Positions 24,488-36,239 of a stretch of 64,000 nt of DNA are shown here, piece after piece. Position numbers and translations under genes: made by a program. The stretch is from Nissolia schottii. Lineage: Eukaryota > Streptophyta > Magnoliopsida > Fabales > Fabaceae. Below the pieces are notes generated by a model, which worked only from the letters and a program-made list of their open reading frames with translations, searched no databases and was not told where the DNA came from. Positions within the stretch are counted from its first letter, which is position 1; each line of letters opens with the position of its first letter. The stretch is taken from NCBI GenBank assembly GCA_003254905.1, contig QANU01064405.1:1464-65463 (forward strand), read 5' to 3'.

Positions 24488-25206
24488 CCTTTATTTATCC
24501 TCATGGAACTAATTTGACTCTTCTTCTTATCTATGTAGATGGTGTCGTCCTCACTAGAAATACCAAATCATTCATATCTGATCTTACTTATCGTCTAAAG
24601 AAAGATTTTTCCCTTAAAGACTTAGGCCAACTCCACTACTTCCTAGGGCTTGAAATCAGATATTTTTTAGGTGACCTTACTATTTCTCAAACAAAGTATG
24701 CACATGATCTTCTCGCAAAAGTAAACATGCTTGAAGCCTCAAAGATCAAAACTCCTCTCACTCATAAACCCCTTGAATTATCTGATGATCATGAGCTCGT
24801 GGATCCTACCGAATATTGGCGATTATGCCGCTCTCTTCAATATCTCACTTTCACTCACTCAGATCTTACAATGTTGTCAATCTTTTGTGCCAACATTTTC
24901 AAAATCCTACTAAGAAATACCTTCATGCTATTAAATGCATTTTACGTTACATCAAAGGAACCTTAACACATGGTTTTTGATGTTTATCTCAAAGCTCTCT
25001 CACTCTTAATACCTCTTGTGATGCAGATTGGGCAGAATGTCCAAATACTAGGAGAAGTACCATTGACTATTGCATCTTTCTTGGATCAAATTGTATCTCT
25101 TGGGCCTCAAAGAAATAACTCACTATCTCTCGATCATCCATTGAAGCTAAGTATAGATCCTTGGCCACCACTGCTGCTAAATTTACATGGTGACAATATC
25201 TTCATG
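24488..25206 (+). pseudogene. Copia reverse transcriptase/RNase H fragment
   Basis: Starts within RT at LLIYVDGVVLTRN, where the active-site YVDD reads YVDG, then LKKDFSLKDLGQLHYFLGLE and QTKYAHDLLAKVNM. RNase H remnants follow in shifted frames: CDADWAECPNTRRSTIDY and CISWASKK, then a stop, then SRSSIEAKYRSLA. Neither the 5' part of RT nor the end of RNase H is present. The fragment is cut at its right by an LTR-like start (TGTAACGCCCC) at 25207. It is unrelated in sequence to the 12.8-kb copia element. Confidence 0.85.
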
Positions 25207-26100
25207 TTGTAACGCCCCACTTTTTCCCCGCTATTCTGAGCACTGTCCCAGGGTGCTCTTTCCTTGGCACTTGGCCTTTCGGCCATGTGTTGTCGCTATC
25301 TCTTTTAAAAAGAATAATCATGCCTCATAATTTTCCATATTTCACTTGGAAATTTAAGATCATTTCAGTTAGGGATCTGAGTGAATTCCTTCTCTTTTCT
25401 TCCATTCATACACCAAATCCTCTTTCGCCTTCATGCATAAAGACAAAACTCATCGCAAGGGCCATAAGGATGCCTCTATAAGTTCTCTATCTCAAAAACA
25501 TTTCAGTTTCCTTGTAATTTAGAAAACCCCCAGATAGGACTATTCAAATCCAGTTGCAGTAAAAGCCAACACGTTCCCCTTAGGTTTTCACTTAAAGATT
25601 CTGTAAGTTTTCACTACCTCGTTCATCTCTTATTCATCATTTCATGTTGAAATTGTATGAAGATCCTTAGAGAAACAAATTCTCTATATCCCACCGAACT
25701 TAATCAAGAACTTTCCCTTATGTCGACCGTAGGCCAAATTCTCGATGGACAAACCCTCTAAAGAATTAAGAGAAAAAACATAATACATTCCCTTAATACT
25801 AAAAATAGATAAAATCTTAGACCAAATAGGTATTTAAAATAGGCAGAAAGCATTTCTGGAATCTCTGGCTGCCCGATAAGCCCTGGTGATGAGAACAGGA
25901 TCAAGGGCAAGGACTAAGAGGCAATTAAAAGACTTGGAGGACCAATGAAAAGGGCAAGAGCTGGAAAAGCAAAAGAGGCCTTACAACAAGTTTTGGCAAC
26001 CATTATGAAAATGGGGCTTAATTTAGAAAATGAATAACTCAAAATGGTGAATTGCATCATGGAAACGTGTGGTCCAAGTGGTATAACCTGAATGAGACTT
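25207..26100 (+). mobile_element. LTR-like start and gypsy element fragment
   Basis: TGTAACGCCCCACTTTTTCC at 25207 interrupts the copia fragment and looks like a gypsy LTR 5' end. At 25888-26037 lies a short reading frame with GGPMKRARAGKAKEALQQVL, the form of the extreme C terminus of Ty3/gypsy polyproteins. One internal stop is present. LTR boundaries and the relation between the two pieces could not be resolved. Confidence 0.5.
25888..26037 (+). pseudogene. C-terminal tail of a gypsy polyprotein
   Basis: Fifty codons with one internal stop, containing GGPMKRARAGKAKEALQQVL. Plant gypsy polyproteins often end with a GPMTRARAK...ALQ segment. No integrase or RT precedes it here. Confidence 0.55.
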
Positions 26101-28130
26101 TTTTAGAGTGTTTTTTTTAACGTTTTTGTAATAAATGGTTATGCCATTCAGTTTGGGTTTGTTTTAGTCGAATTATTTAGTTTATGACACCAATAATTAG
26201 CATTAGTTGGTGCTCATTATTTTGTTTTCAGTTATGTTTTTTATGGCATTAGTTGTTTCAGCCGTTGGGGCATTAGTTGCTCATTATTTCTTGTTTTTAT
26301 TGGACTTTGTAACCAACCATTGGCCAAGTAGCATAAAGCTAGCCATTTGGGTTATTTTGAAGGACAAGTTGAATTTCAATCAGATTACTATCAAATTGTG
26401 AGAGTGATTCTCCTGAATTCTTGAGTGATTCAAGAAGTGAGATTATCAAAGGACCTAACCAAATCCTTTGTGTGTTTTGTCCCAAATCAAGAAGTGACAT
26501 TTCTCTTAGTTTTTCTTTGCAAAACTAATTTTTTCTAGCCAAGTTCATCAACCAACAAATTGAGAGTTAATTTGTTGAACCACTTGTATTAGTTCAATTA
26601 AAACAATAACTTTGGTTCACATCACCTGGTAAGCCCCTTAGGAACCGATGGCCTTGGTAGCCTCATATTCATTCCTGTATCACCAAATTATGTTTTGAAA
26701 TAGATTCATATATCATTTAAAGGTCCTAAAACATCTTTGTCTCACCTTAGAACCATTTTAGAAAATTGTGCCCTTTTCTCACGAGTAACCGTTATAGGAT
26801 TACGCGTGGTCTTCAGTATAACTCCCAGTTCCCTTTAGAAATCATTCCGCGAACTAGATAATTATATGAAACTGATTTACTAGGATTTAGAATCTAAATC
26901 ACTATGTTATTCCAAAAATAGCTATCAAGGTAATAGTTTCAAGATCTCACAAGAATTCGCAAGCCCTCGAAATCAATTATCTTTCATCGCCAGAATTAAA
27001 TTAATTTCTAAACGGTATTAGTGAAACATAATTTTATGTAAGTTGATTCACAAGTACCATTGATTAATTTAATTTCCTCATTAGAAGGATTATTAGATGA
27101 TTTCCTTATGCTAGTTAAATTTTATAGGATCCCCGTTTAATCACCACGCATGTATGGCGACACACGTCGCCACACATACATGGAAAAGTAAGAGACAAAA
27201 CACATACACCTACAGTAAAAACATTCAGCATTGAATCAGTTGAATGGAGAAACAAACACACAGACATAAGCCATGAAATATGGCAAGCAATTGCCATGCA
27301 TATGGACATGTCACCCTTGATCATACCTAGCACTATTCCCCTATTATTTAATTGAAATTTTCACAATTTCTGCTCAGCACAACCGAGCTTCCCTTGGCCT
27401 TACCTCCTCATTTTCTTTTTAATTCATTTCCTATTAATAAAGTAAGCAAGGCCGTAGCAAATGCTTGCATTTGCTCCACGGTTTTTCACTTCACTTTCTC
27501 ACAATTTTCGTTAAGCAAACCGTAGCAAAGTCTTGAAGCATTTTAGTTTCATTTCTTTTCTTTCTTAACTCCATCTCTTTGTCTTCTTTCTTGTTGCAAA
27601 ACCGAAGCTCATCACGCACTCAACCCTTTTTCATTTTGTTTCCATTTCCTTGCTTAAGAATAAAGAGCAAAACTGTATACAAGCATTGCTTGTATTCATC
27701 AAGATTTCATCCATTTCCTTCATCACTTTCCTTGATTTTCCTTGAGCTGAAAACCATAGCCTCATCGCCATCATCCTCTCAGGATTTTCTCAAGTTTTTC
27801 TTGAGGCAAACCATTGTAAGAAATTGCCAAGTATCATCCATCAACAAGCCAAGCAAGCATGCATGCAAGCTAGGCAAAGGAGCAAGCAAAGCTAGGCCAA
27901 GGAGGAAGCAAAGGCCAAGCAAAGTTTGCACCAAAATCATCAACAAAACCGCCACCATCATCATCTTTGGAGGGCCTTGCATGCAAGCTTTGGAGCCTCA
28001 CCAAAGTCATCCAAGGAGATTCCTCTAAGTACCCAAATTTCCATCAAGTTTGCTTAAAGTGGGTAATCCGAAATACCACTACTTAAGTAGCTTGATTGTG
28101 ATTATTTCTTGGGTTTGTTGTTTTGTTAAG
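26101..28130 (+). mobile_element. Gypsy-type LTR sequence (copy E)
   Basis: The block 26815-27140 aligns with the starts of LTR copies A, C and D: ATTCCGCGAAC, a TCGCCAGAATTAAATTAATT block, GATTCACAAGTACC, then a conserved drop to the ATAGGATCCCCG segment. GTGGGTAATCC is present at about 28057. The intervening 27350-28030 is C-rich leader-like sequence; a 149-codon ORF there is low-complexity and not a recognisable protein. Exact ends are not visible. Confidence 0.5.
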
Positions 28131-28249
28131 ATTATGTTTTTGTTCTCCGAAGAAACTAAATTGTGCTCTTGTGTTTTCAGGGATGTCTAAAGGCAAGAGA
28201 GTTTAAGAGAAATTGTAAAAGATGTAACTAAGAAAAAAATTAAGTCTTA

Positions 28250-28935
28250 AAGGTGCATATGCATGTAGAATGATTTCGGTTTTGAAGCCTAAAAATTAGT
28301 AAGCTTAGGTTTTAATTCATGCATGTGAACTCTAGGGAACTTGAGTGAGTTTTTAAGTTAAGAAAATAAGATTTGAGAGTGCATAAACATAAAGCAAGAA
28401 TTTGGGTATAAGAGCTCAATTAGGGTAACAATTAGGGTTTTGATCTTTGCATGTAAGATATAGAGAATTTAAGTGAGTTTTTAGTCAAGAAAATAAATTT
28501 TGAGAGTGTCTAAACATATGAGTTCAATTCAGGTTTGTAAGCTCAAGAGTGATAGGTTTAGAGTTTTGATCCATGCATGTGAGAATTAGGGTATTTGAGT
28601 GAGTTTTTATGTTAGGGAAATGAGTTTTGAGAGTGCATGTAAATTTAGGTTAGATTCGGGTTCTAAGGCTTAAGCATTGTGGGATTGGGGTTTTGGTTCT
28701 TGCATGTGAGTTTAGAGGATTTGAGTGAGTTTTGAAGTTAAGAAAATGAGTTTGAGAGTGCATGTGCATTTAGGTTAAATTCGGGTTCTAAAACTTAAAC
28801 ATGGTAAGATTAGGGTTTTGGTTCACGCATGTGAGATTTAGAGGATTTGAGTGAGTCTTAAAGTTAAGAAAAATAAGTTTGGAGAGTGCATGTGCATATA
28901 AGGTGAATTAGGGTTCATACTTAAGTATAGGGTTT
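28250..28935 (+). repeat. Tandem repeat of about 110-120 bases
   Basis: About six diverged units share TTTGAGTGAGTTTT, AAGTTAAGAAAATGAG, GAGAGTGCATGTGCAT and TTAGGGTTTTGGTTC. It directly follows the gypsy LTR segment and probably belongs to that element. Confidence 0.8.
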
Positions 28936-29118
28936 AGTGTTTTAGTTAATACATTTTGTCCAAAAGTGAAAAGGGCAATTTGGTTTAAAAGAGGAAATTA
29001 ATAAGATTAGGGCTCTGAGAGTTTGAGAGGAGAGTGAAAGAATTTGGTTTAAGTGTGTGTAAGCGGGATGAATAAGTTTAATAGGGAAATGTGAAACTAG
29101 GGTTTTGAAAATGCAAGA

Positions 29119-29280
29119 GTGTAACACCCTAGCTAGCAGGCTTTACGCTTAAGTCGTAGACCCTGCTCCCTAGGTTGTCATCTGCTTGGTGGGAATACTT
29201 ATAGTCCCTTATTACCGTTGAAAAATAGTTCTTACCCAAAATATGGACCCGTTTGAAATTTTCTTAATTAGTTTTTCTTA
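29119..29280 (-). mobile_element. 3'-end fragment of a long gypsy LTR, inverted
   Basis: Plus-strand TGTAACACCCTAGCTAGCAG is the reverse complement of a family LTR end. Alignment with the inverted end of the solo LTR at 53.3 kb continues through the AGGTTGTCATC, GGTGGGAATACTT and CCAAAATATGGACCC segments. It is cut off after about 160 bases. Confidence 0.6.
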
Positions 29281-30563
29281 TCTTAAAATTAAGAGATGTG
29301 CGTGAGATGATTCGTATAGCATTCCCTGTATGCATACAAAAAAAATTATTATGAGGTCAAATTGATAGATTAAATAAATACTGTTTCACTATTTGTACAC
29401 CTAAAAAATAATCACTCAACAATCACCCAACAACCACCCAAATAGATAAACAAACATTACAAAACAAATAAATAAACATTACACAACAAAAAAATAAACA
29501 TTGTCACCGAACATTTCCTATGTATCCCATGCACATGTGAGTTTAATATTGCTACAAAACAGATAAATAAATTTGTCACAGAACATTTTTGCATGTTTTT
29601 GTACGCGAGTGTTTGATAATATTTGTTTCACTATTTTATATTGTTTATTTATCTATTTTATAATGTTAATTTTTTTGTTTAGGTGACTTTTTAAAGTGTC
29701 AAAATAGTATTTTTTTTGAAATAAATACAGGGGACCAAAAGGTCACTTAGCCTACTACTTATCACATGCCTGACTTAATTGACCACGAGAGTATAATTTT
29801 CCACGAAATAGTGACAATATCGATTACTATGTAACTATTTATGCAACAAGTAACGTACGAAGTTAAACTAAGAAGATTCCAACCCTTGGCTGCGCATCAA
29901 TGGTATCACTGCTTTCCAGCCATGAAATGTGAATCTTCATCTCTGTGGGGCAGAATGGTCACTGTACCAAAAGTAACGTGTAACAAATGGCTCTGCAGAT
30001 ATAGATTATTTTAACATTCACAGGCCATGACAACTAAAAATTTAAAGTGGCAAAGCGCGTGTTTGACTTTCTAAAGCGTCATCAGACCCGTCCACTTGTT
30101 TTCATTTTATGAAATATTCACTTCCACGATGGCAAAAAGTGCAAGGAAACAATTTCGCTTTTGCACTTTATATTATAGGCCATATGCAAGGCATATGCCA
30201 TTTAGGAAGATGGCAAAAGATTGAACTTTTTTTATTCGGTGATAGAGTTTCATATTCATTCCTCTTGCCAAACCCAATCATGTGTCCACCATGATACTAT
30301 AATAAATATGCCTGCATATGAAAAGTTCTAATTAACTAAAGTTTGTTTATGCATAGAAATTTTTGTTTGAGAATAAGTTTAATTCATCATTTTCATACGC
30401 ACATAATAAAAGTGTCACATTAAATAGGCCTCAAATATACTTTATAGTATACACAATAAATATAGTAGGATTCACTTATATTGTGTATATGCATATATCA
30501 GAATGATGTATTAGCTAGAATTATGCTCACACAAGAACTTTTCATGCATTTTGTATGTGATGG
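29281..30563. other. AT-rich intergenic DNA
   Basis: Includes repeats of AATAAACATTAC at 29455-29510. The stretch 29765-30060 is a diverged copy of 23340-23620. A 61-codon ORF at 30109-30294 has no recognisable domain. No gene is supported. Confidence 0.5.
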
Positions 30564-31144
30564 TTATAGGGAGGGGGAGCCCGTAAACTGAGGAGATTAA
30601 CATCAGTGGACTAAGTAAGAAATCACAAAAGCAGGTTGGACATCACATCTTAACCAAAAACTTTAATGCAATGGGTTTATGGGCCCTCCAACTTATGTAC
30701 CATTCACTTAGTCCATCACCAACTAATGTGAGATTTTTTAAACCACACACTTGAATCCAACAGTCTTCCCCTCAAGTGTGAAGCCCATCATCGATGTCCA
30801 GCTCCTCCTTTAGCATAAGTGTATCCAAGTATTCAATAGCATTAATAAGAACTACATCGGCTCTTCAGGATCCCACACCTGGATCCAACGACCGCCACTG
30901 CTCATATACTCAACCAAACCGACCGAACAATCGGCTTTAATACCACTTATAGGGAGGGGGAGCTCATAACCTGGGGAGATTAACACTGATGGCTAAGTGA
31001 AAAATCATACAAGCGGGTCAAATGCCACATCTTGACCCAAAACCTTAAGACAATAAATTTATGAGTCCTCCTACTAATATATCATTCACTTAGTTCATCA
31101 CTAATGTAAAACAGTTTAAACACTCATACTTAAGCCCAATAATA
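30564..31144 (-). mobile_element. TRIM (terminal-repeat retrotransposon in miniature)
   Basis: Two direct repeats of about 198 bases (30564-30762 and 30947-31144) flank a 184-base interior. Read on the minus strand, the 5' LTR (31144 to 30947) is followed by PBS TGGTATTAAAGC (30945-30934, two differences from the iMet type). A purine-rich GAGGGGAAGACTG (30775-30763) precedes the 3' LTR, which starts TGTTGGATTC. No coding capacity. Size and order fit TRIM elements. No clear target duplication remains, and the LTRs differ at many sites, so it is old. Confidence 0.85.
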
Positions 31145-31769
31145 GTTTCGATCGTCAATAAGGGCGCATGTCTATTTTTTCAATATAATGCGTGGAATCA
31201 ATTGGCTTGTAATTAACTCAATTGATAAATGCTCTAGGCTTTAAATTGTAGTTATATTACCTCTTTTTGGGTTAAAAATAAATAGATATTCTTTATCTAG
31301 TCATTTATCTTCATTTTTTTTTTATTTCTATCTATGTTCTAATATACTAAATAATTGTAATAATTGTCCATAAGATTTTTGTTTTTCAATCTAAAATACG
31401 TGTTAGGATATAATCTAAAGAAAAATAGTGGAAATGAAAGGGAAGAAAAAGAGAAGTTGGAGTTATAGCTTCGCTACTCAGTCATTGGGCGACTCCCTTC
31501 CCTCCTCCGTCAACCGTCGTGTTCTGTGCCGCTGTGTTCTTCGCTCTCTGCTGCTGCAGTCAAGCTCCTACCATCGTCCCTTTGACCTGCAATCTATTTG
31601 CTTTAACGCTATTGTGCTACGTCCACAATTTTGGCGCGGCCCTTTTTCCTCCTCCACGTTGCTGTTACCAGGTCGTCAGTCCGTCACCGGCGTTATCTAG
31701 AAACAACGAAGATGCTTGTCTGGGGCTCGACCAAGCCCTAATAGTTTGGATCCTACAACCAACAACCAA
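31145..31769. other. Gene-free sequence between TRIM and LINE
   Basis: Two overlapping ORFs at 31428-31782 translate to Ser/Leu/Arg-rich sequence without recognisable domains. They may be the decayed upstream portion of the LINE, but nothing identifies them. Confidence 0.4.
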
Positions 31770-33731
31770 CTTGAAGTTTTGAAACTTGAGAAGGAACTCG
31801 TTGAAGCCTATTCCTAAGAAGATAGGTACTAGAAGGAGAATTCCAAAGTTAATTGGCTCTATTTGGAGTGATCATAACACCAAATTTTTCCATGCAAAAC
31901 AACAGGCAAGGGAAAGTAAGAATGAATAAAATCTGAAGGTTAGCTAATAGTGATGGAGGTTGGTGCTTTAATAATAATTAATGGGATTGCTCAAAAGGCT
32001 CAAGAATACTTTGAGGGCCTTTTGCACTTCCGATGATCCTGAAGATCCCCGTTATATCATGTAAGACTTTCCATCCAAGGTCAGTTGTTGAATGAATAGA
32101 GTTTAAACTTGGCCGATTTCCTTCACATAAAAAAAAATTGGGTTGTTTTTTTCAACCTACGGCATGGGTGCCCTGGGGGGATGATGGCTTTACCGCTAAG
32201 TTTTTCCAATCTTTTTGAAGTTTGGTCGGTGGGGATGTTGTTAGAGTTGTTAGAAGCGTCTTCTTAGAGGGCGGATTGTTGCGGAGTTTCAACTACACGC
32301 ACATATGCCTTATCCCAAAAATTCCTAATGTTACATCATAACTTGGGTCAGACCTGTCAACTTATGCTCAGTCTTTCACAAATTTATCGCTAAGATCCTT
32401 TGCTCATAGACTTCAACAAATGATGAACCATCTGGTTAGAGCTAACCAAAGTCCCTTTCTCAAGGGTCAGTTGATCTCTTATAATATTCTGGTGGCTCAT
32501 GAAAGCATGCATCACCTCAAGAACAAGAGAGAAGGTACATGTGAAATGGCTATCAAACTTAATATGTCAAAAGCCTATGCCAAAAGCATTAATGAGAGAA
32601 AGATGTCGTGGATAGGATGAAATACTATTTGCAAACATAAAGTTGAAGGTGGTCTTCGATTCAAGGATCTTTGGGCTTCAAACCTCTCTCTCCTTGATAA
32701 GCAAGTCTGTCATTTGGATTTAAAGGAGCACTCACTCTTTTATAAGATATTTGAAGGTAAATACTTCAATTAACGCTCTTTTATGGTGGCGAGGGTGGGC
32801 ATTAGCCCATATTGGGCTTGGAAAATCATGCTGAAAGGTAGGAAAGTCATTGAAAAAGGTATGGGAGTGCCATGGTGACACTATTAAAATTCACATTGAT
32901 CCTTGGCTTTTTGATTCCTACCCTTACTCTATGCCTCTTGCTTCTTGTAGTGATCAAAGTTTGGTGCTTATTAACTAGTTGATGACAAACATTGGAAGCT
33001 GGGATTCTGAGTTAATCAACTCTAAATTCACCCCACAAATAGCCACTAAAATCCTAAAGGTCTTAATATCTCAAGAGTCTGACACTCTCAACTAGGATCT
33101 GGAGAAGAATGAAAAATACAAGATGAGATCTGGGTATTCTGTAGCTGCTGACTTCTACCACACCCATGTTACAATGGATCCCTCTCTCGTATCCAAATAG
33201 AAGCTATGGAAATCAATTTGGTCACTTACAGTTCCACCCAAGATTAAGACTTTTATATGGAAGTTGGAACATGAGGATGTTCCTAGCAAGCAAAAGATCA
33301 ATGAGTGCTTCACATTTATTTTAGTTGATTTCTCTAGGTGTCTTAGCACTCTAGAAACATCTATGTATTGTATCACAGCTTTCCCCCATTGTGCTAATAT
33401 CTAGAATAGGGTATGAGGTATTATTAGCTCGCTTGACATTGCTTTTTGGAGATGGTAGAGTGATTTAGTTGCCTCTCAACGGTCCCATAATATCCTTCTT
33501 GAAACTATAACTTTCATTATTCCAATATTTGGTTAGTTAAGAATACTCTTATATTTGAAGGCAAGGAGACAACAATGTAGAAAGACTATTAGCTTGATGA
33601 ATTTTGGTAACATCGCATGAACCCTCAAGAAATTTGTTTCTAGGTCACAATTGATTGTAACCTTTGAAAATTCCTCATTCTTCTCTTGTTGTTTTAGCCT
33701 TAGAGGTGTTGTTGTAATCTCTGTTTGCAAT

Positions 33732-33763
<32 letters not shown>
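31770..33763 (+). mobile_element. LINE (non-LTR retrotransposon) remnant
   Basis: Decayed coding sequence in many frames. The pre-RT region reads SKVNWLYLE...NTKFFHA-like. RT is visible as SFTNLSLRSF-adjacent sequence and, in the open stretch from 32420, as MMNHLVRANQSPFLKGQL then EMAIKLNMSKAYA. Here the sequence jumps to MSWIG...KVEGGLRFKDLWASNLSLL, so the RT active-site YADD and thumb are deleted. The zinc-binding RT-associated domain follows near 33130-33300 (SGYSVAADFY, then IWSLTVPPKIKTFIWKL). Endonuclease is absent. The end is an AATAAAA motif and an AT dinucleotide run at 33729-33761, as at many LINE tails. Confidence 0.8.
33729..33761. repeat. AT dinucleotide microsatellite
   Basis: About 16 uninterrupted AT units at the 3' end of the LINE remnant. 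Confidence 0.95.
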
Positions 33764-33765
<2 letters not shown>

Positions 33766-34764
33766 CTTTTGGGGAAAAAAAGAAGCATTTTCCTTATATT
33801 AAAGCATTGATGAACATAAATGACTGCCACATCAACCGGACAGTGATTCTTTAGGAAAAAGTCGGGTAAAGAAACATTTTCCATAAATTAAAGGACTGTA
33901 GAATTAATTTTATAGTTGTATTGAAAGGGAACATGGAAACTCTCTCTAAAAGAATACTGAATATTGCACCTAAAGTAGAGAAATCAAATATACTTACCCT
34001 AATTAAGTCTTGGAATACATGTAAAGTACAACTGTTCATTTATCCTTTGCCCGGTTAAGGAGAGAAAATTGAAAAAAAAAAGATAAAAATTAGTGTGGCA
34101 CCCACAAAATATTTCCTCTCCACATTTGGAGAAAAAATTAGAGAAATAAAATGGTTTTATCCAAAATGTCAATTGTAGCCCTCTTTATTTTTTCGGATTA
34201 TGTTATGTTAAATGTATACAAATTATTTAATATAATTACATTTTCTTTTGTCTCATTTTTCCTCTAAAATCAAGTAAGAGAAAGAAATATATATCATTTT
34301 CTTTCTGTTCATTTTTTCTTCATCTAAATCATAAGAGAGAAAATAGAAGTTGATTCTTATTTTCTCTTTTTTTATTCTCTATCTTTAAAGCATTTTTCTT
34401 ATAGCTTCATAGGGACACAATTTCAGGTGTAGACTAGCCGTTCTAATCGATTTAATTTCATCATTGAATGTCAGTTTCGTAATTAATTAAATTAACTCGT
34501 AAAGATGATCAAATATAGATTTTTTTTTCCTATAAAAAAACACCACGGGAAATGAAAATTTGAACTATGGGGGAACTTTTTCATAGCAAAATGTTGACAA
34601 TTATTCAACGACATAATTTATAAGATAAGGCCTGTATTTATAAGCATGAGTATAGAGTTTGTCCAAACTAATTTGGACTGCTTAGAAAATAACTGAAGTT
34701 GCTGTGGCCTCTGTTTTTCCTTCTCTTCTCAACCTTCTCTTTTGAAGTCTTCCGCCCAATTTCA
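33764..34764. other. AT-rich sequence downstream of the CONSTANS-like gene
   Basis: No gene recognised. It includes the presumed 3' untranslated region and terminator of the CONSTANS-like gene (just below 34765). Confidence 0.55.
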
Positions 34765-36101
34765 TCATCTTGATATTGAGAAAGAGGGAACAATGCCATA
34801 TCCAGCTTCTATGATTGTATCTGCGGAGAGCGTTTGGTCATCCACTCTGGCCTCTACAAAATCAATCCTCTTTGCGAAGCGACCTTTTATACGGGGTCTA
34901 ACCTCCGCATACGCCTTCCTTGAGGCATACCTGATTTTCTTGTCAAACTTTCTTGTCTTCTTCTTCTCCCTGTATCTTAGGACTCTGGCCTCCCTGTCCA
35001 TCGGTCTATAAAGATGTGGAGGCATCGGCATGGGAGGAAATAGGTCAGTTGTCCCAATTGGTGGTTTTGGGTGCGAGGTTGAGACTTCGCTGAACGTTGT
35101 TGATTCTGGTACAACGCCAACTTCCAGTGATGAAACTGAAACCTAAGATTTTCAATTAAACCAAGAACGAAAAATCGGTCATCAAATCTTAGGAAGCATG
35201 TGAGATCACAAGTACTTGATAGTGACCAATAAAACAATACCTGCTTCTGGGATATAAGAAAATTAGAGGCACTTACAATTTGGCTAATAAAACCGTTGTA
35301 ACAGAAGCCAGCTTTTGGGGAATCAAAATCCAAACCGGGTGGAAGATGCTGCGAGTGCTGTTGCGTCTTGGCCCTGGCTTCTCCCCCACACTGGATTGGC
35401 ACCACACAGTCCGCTGCATGGTTCCTCTGAGGAACAAAGCCATAATTGCTCTGCTTCTGAAGCTGCTGGTGCTGCTCCTGATCATCATCATCATCATCCT
35501 CATCTTGAAAAACACTACTCAACTGATTATTTTGATCACCGCACGAGTTGTTGTTACAATCCAAAAGCTCCATGTACTCGTCATCACCCTCATCCCCGCA
35601 AAACAAGAACTCGTTGCTCTCATCGTTATCATCGCTCTCCACCGGATGTGGCAGCAACCACGACGCAGCTTCCGCCTCATCGTCACCCTTCTCGTCAGCA
35701 CCCTCCTCTGCTTCCTCTTCCTCCACCCGGCACCCGCCGCGAGCTTCTTCACCCCCGATAACGGCAACCCCCGAGAAAGGGAGGACGGGGACGCGGTGGT
35801 GGCGGCTGGCGAGGCGGTTAGAGGAGTGGATTTCGGCGTCGCAGGAAGAGCACAGAGACGCCGCGTCGGCCCTGCAGAGAAGAGCGGCGGGGGCACGCTC
35901 GCACACCTCGCACACCCACACGCGCTCGTGCCTCGACGCCACCTTGTTTGCTCCGTGGACGCGTGCGTCGCAGGCGGAGCACAGGTACGCCGAGTCGGCG
36001 TGGCAGTACACCGTGCACTTGGCCGAGCGGCACGTGTCGCAGGCACGTGACCAGCTGCTGGAACTGCCACCAACAACGTTGTTGGTTCCCCCCTTCAACA
36101 T
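34765..36101 (-). CDS. COL: CONSTANS-like B-box/CCT transcription factor (two exons)
   Basis: Nuclear zinc-finger regulator of the group with two B-boxes and a CCT domain (COL3/COL4/COL5-like, linked in plants to light signalling and flowering time). Exon 1 is 36101-35241 and exon 2 is 35142-34765; the 98-base intron has donor CAG|GTATTG and acceptor CTTAG|GTTTC and keeps frame (phase 0), giving 412 residues. B-box 1 spans about residues 21-58 and B-box 2 about 64-101, each with complete Cys/His ligands. An acidic and Gln-rich middle region includes a run of Asp from a GAT repeat. The CCT domain (337-379) reads [17 protein letters not shown] onward and ends GRFAKR. A VP-type motif, YGIVPSF, lies near the C terminus, followed by four extra residues. 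I chose MLKGG (36101) over an upstream in-frame Met at 36176 because COL proteins begin shortly before B-box 1. Confidence 0.93.
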
Positions 36102-36230
36102 GCTTTGGGTTGCGTGGAAGTGTTGTTTGGGACCAAGGGCAGAAGGGGGAAAGAGTTGGAGTGTGTGTGTGTGCAAGTGTGAGGTCAGTGAGGTGAACTA
36201 AGTAGTGTCGGGGGAGAGAATCGGGGAGGC

Positions 36231-36239
36231 AACGTGGCA
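36231..36239 (-). promoter_or_regulatory. G-box-like ACGT element upstream of COL
   Basis: TGCCACGTT on the minus strand, about 130 bases upstream of the COL start codon. ACGT cores are bound by bZIP/bHLH factors, many light-responsive. A single short match, so weak. Confidence 0.35.

Noticed and set aside
27579..28028. 149-codon plus-strand ORF
   Set aside because: Ser/Lys/Pro-rich, low-complexity, in the C-rich leader-like part of a gypsy LTR; no domain.
30934..30945. A tRNA gene near the TRIM
   Set aside because: Only the 12-base PBS complement is present; no cloverleaf or A/B boxes.
36102..36176. Upstream in-frame Met giving a COL protein 25 residues longer
   Set aside because: The extra N terminus is His/Thr/Gln-rich and unlike COL proteins, which begin just ahead of the first B-box; MLKGG at 36101 fits better.
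35280..36201. Long plus-strand ORFs (256, 217, 148 codons) opposite the COL gene
   Set aside because: They are antisense shadows of the GC-rich COL exon, which has clear B-box ligands and splice-supported CCT continuation on the minus strand.
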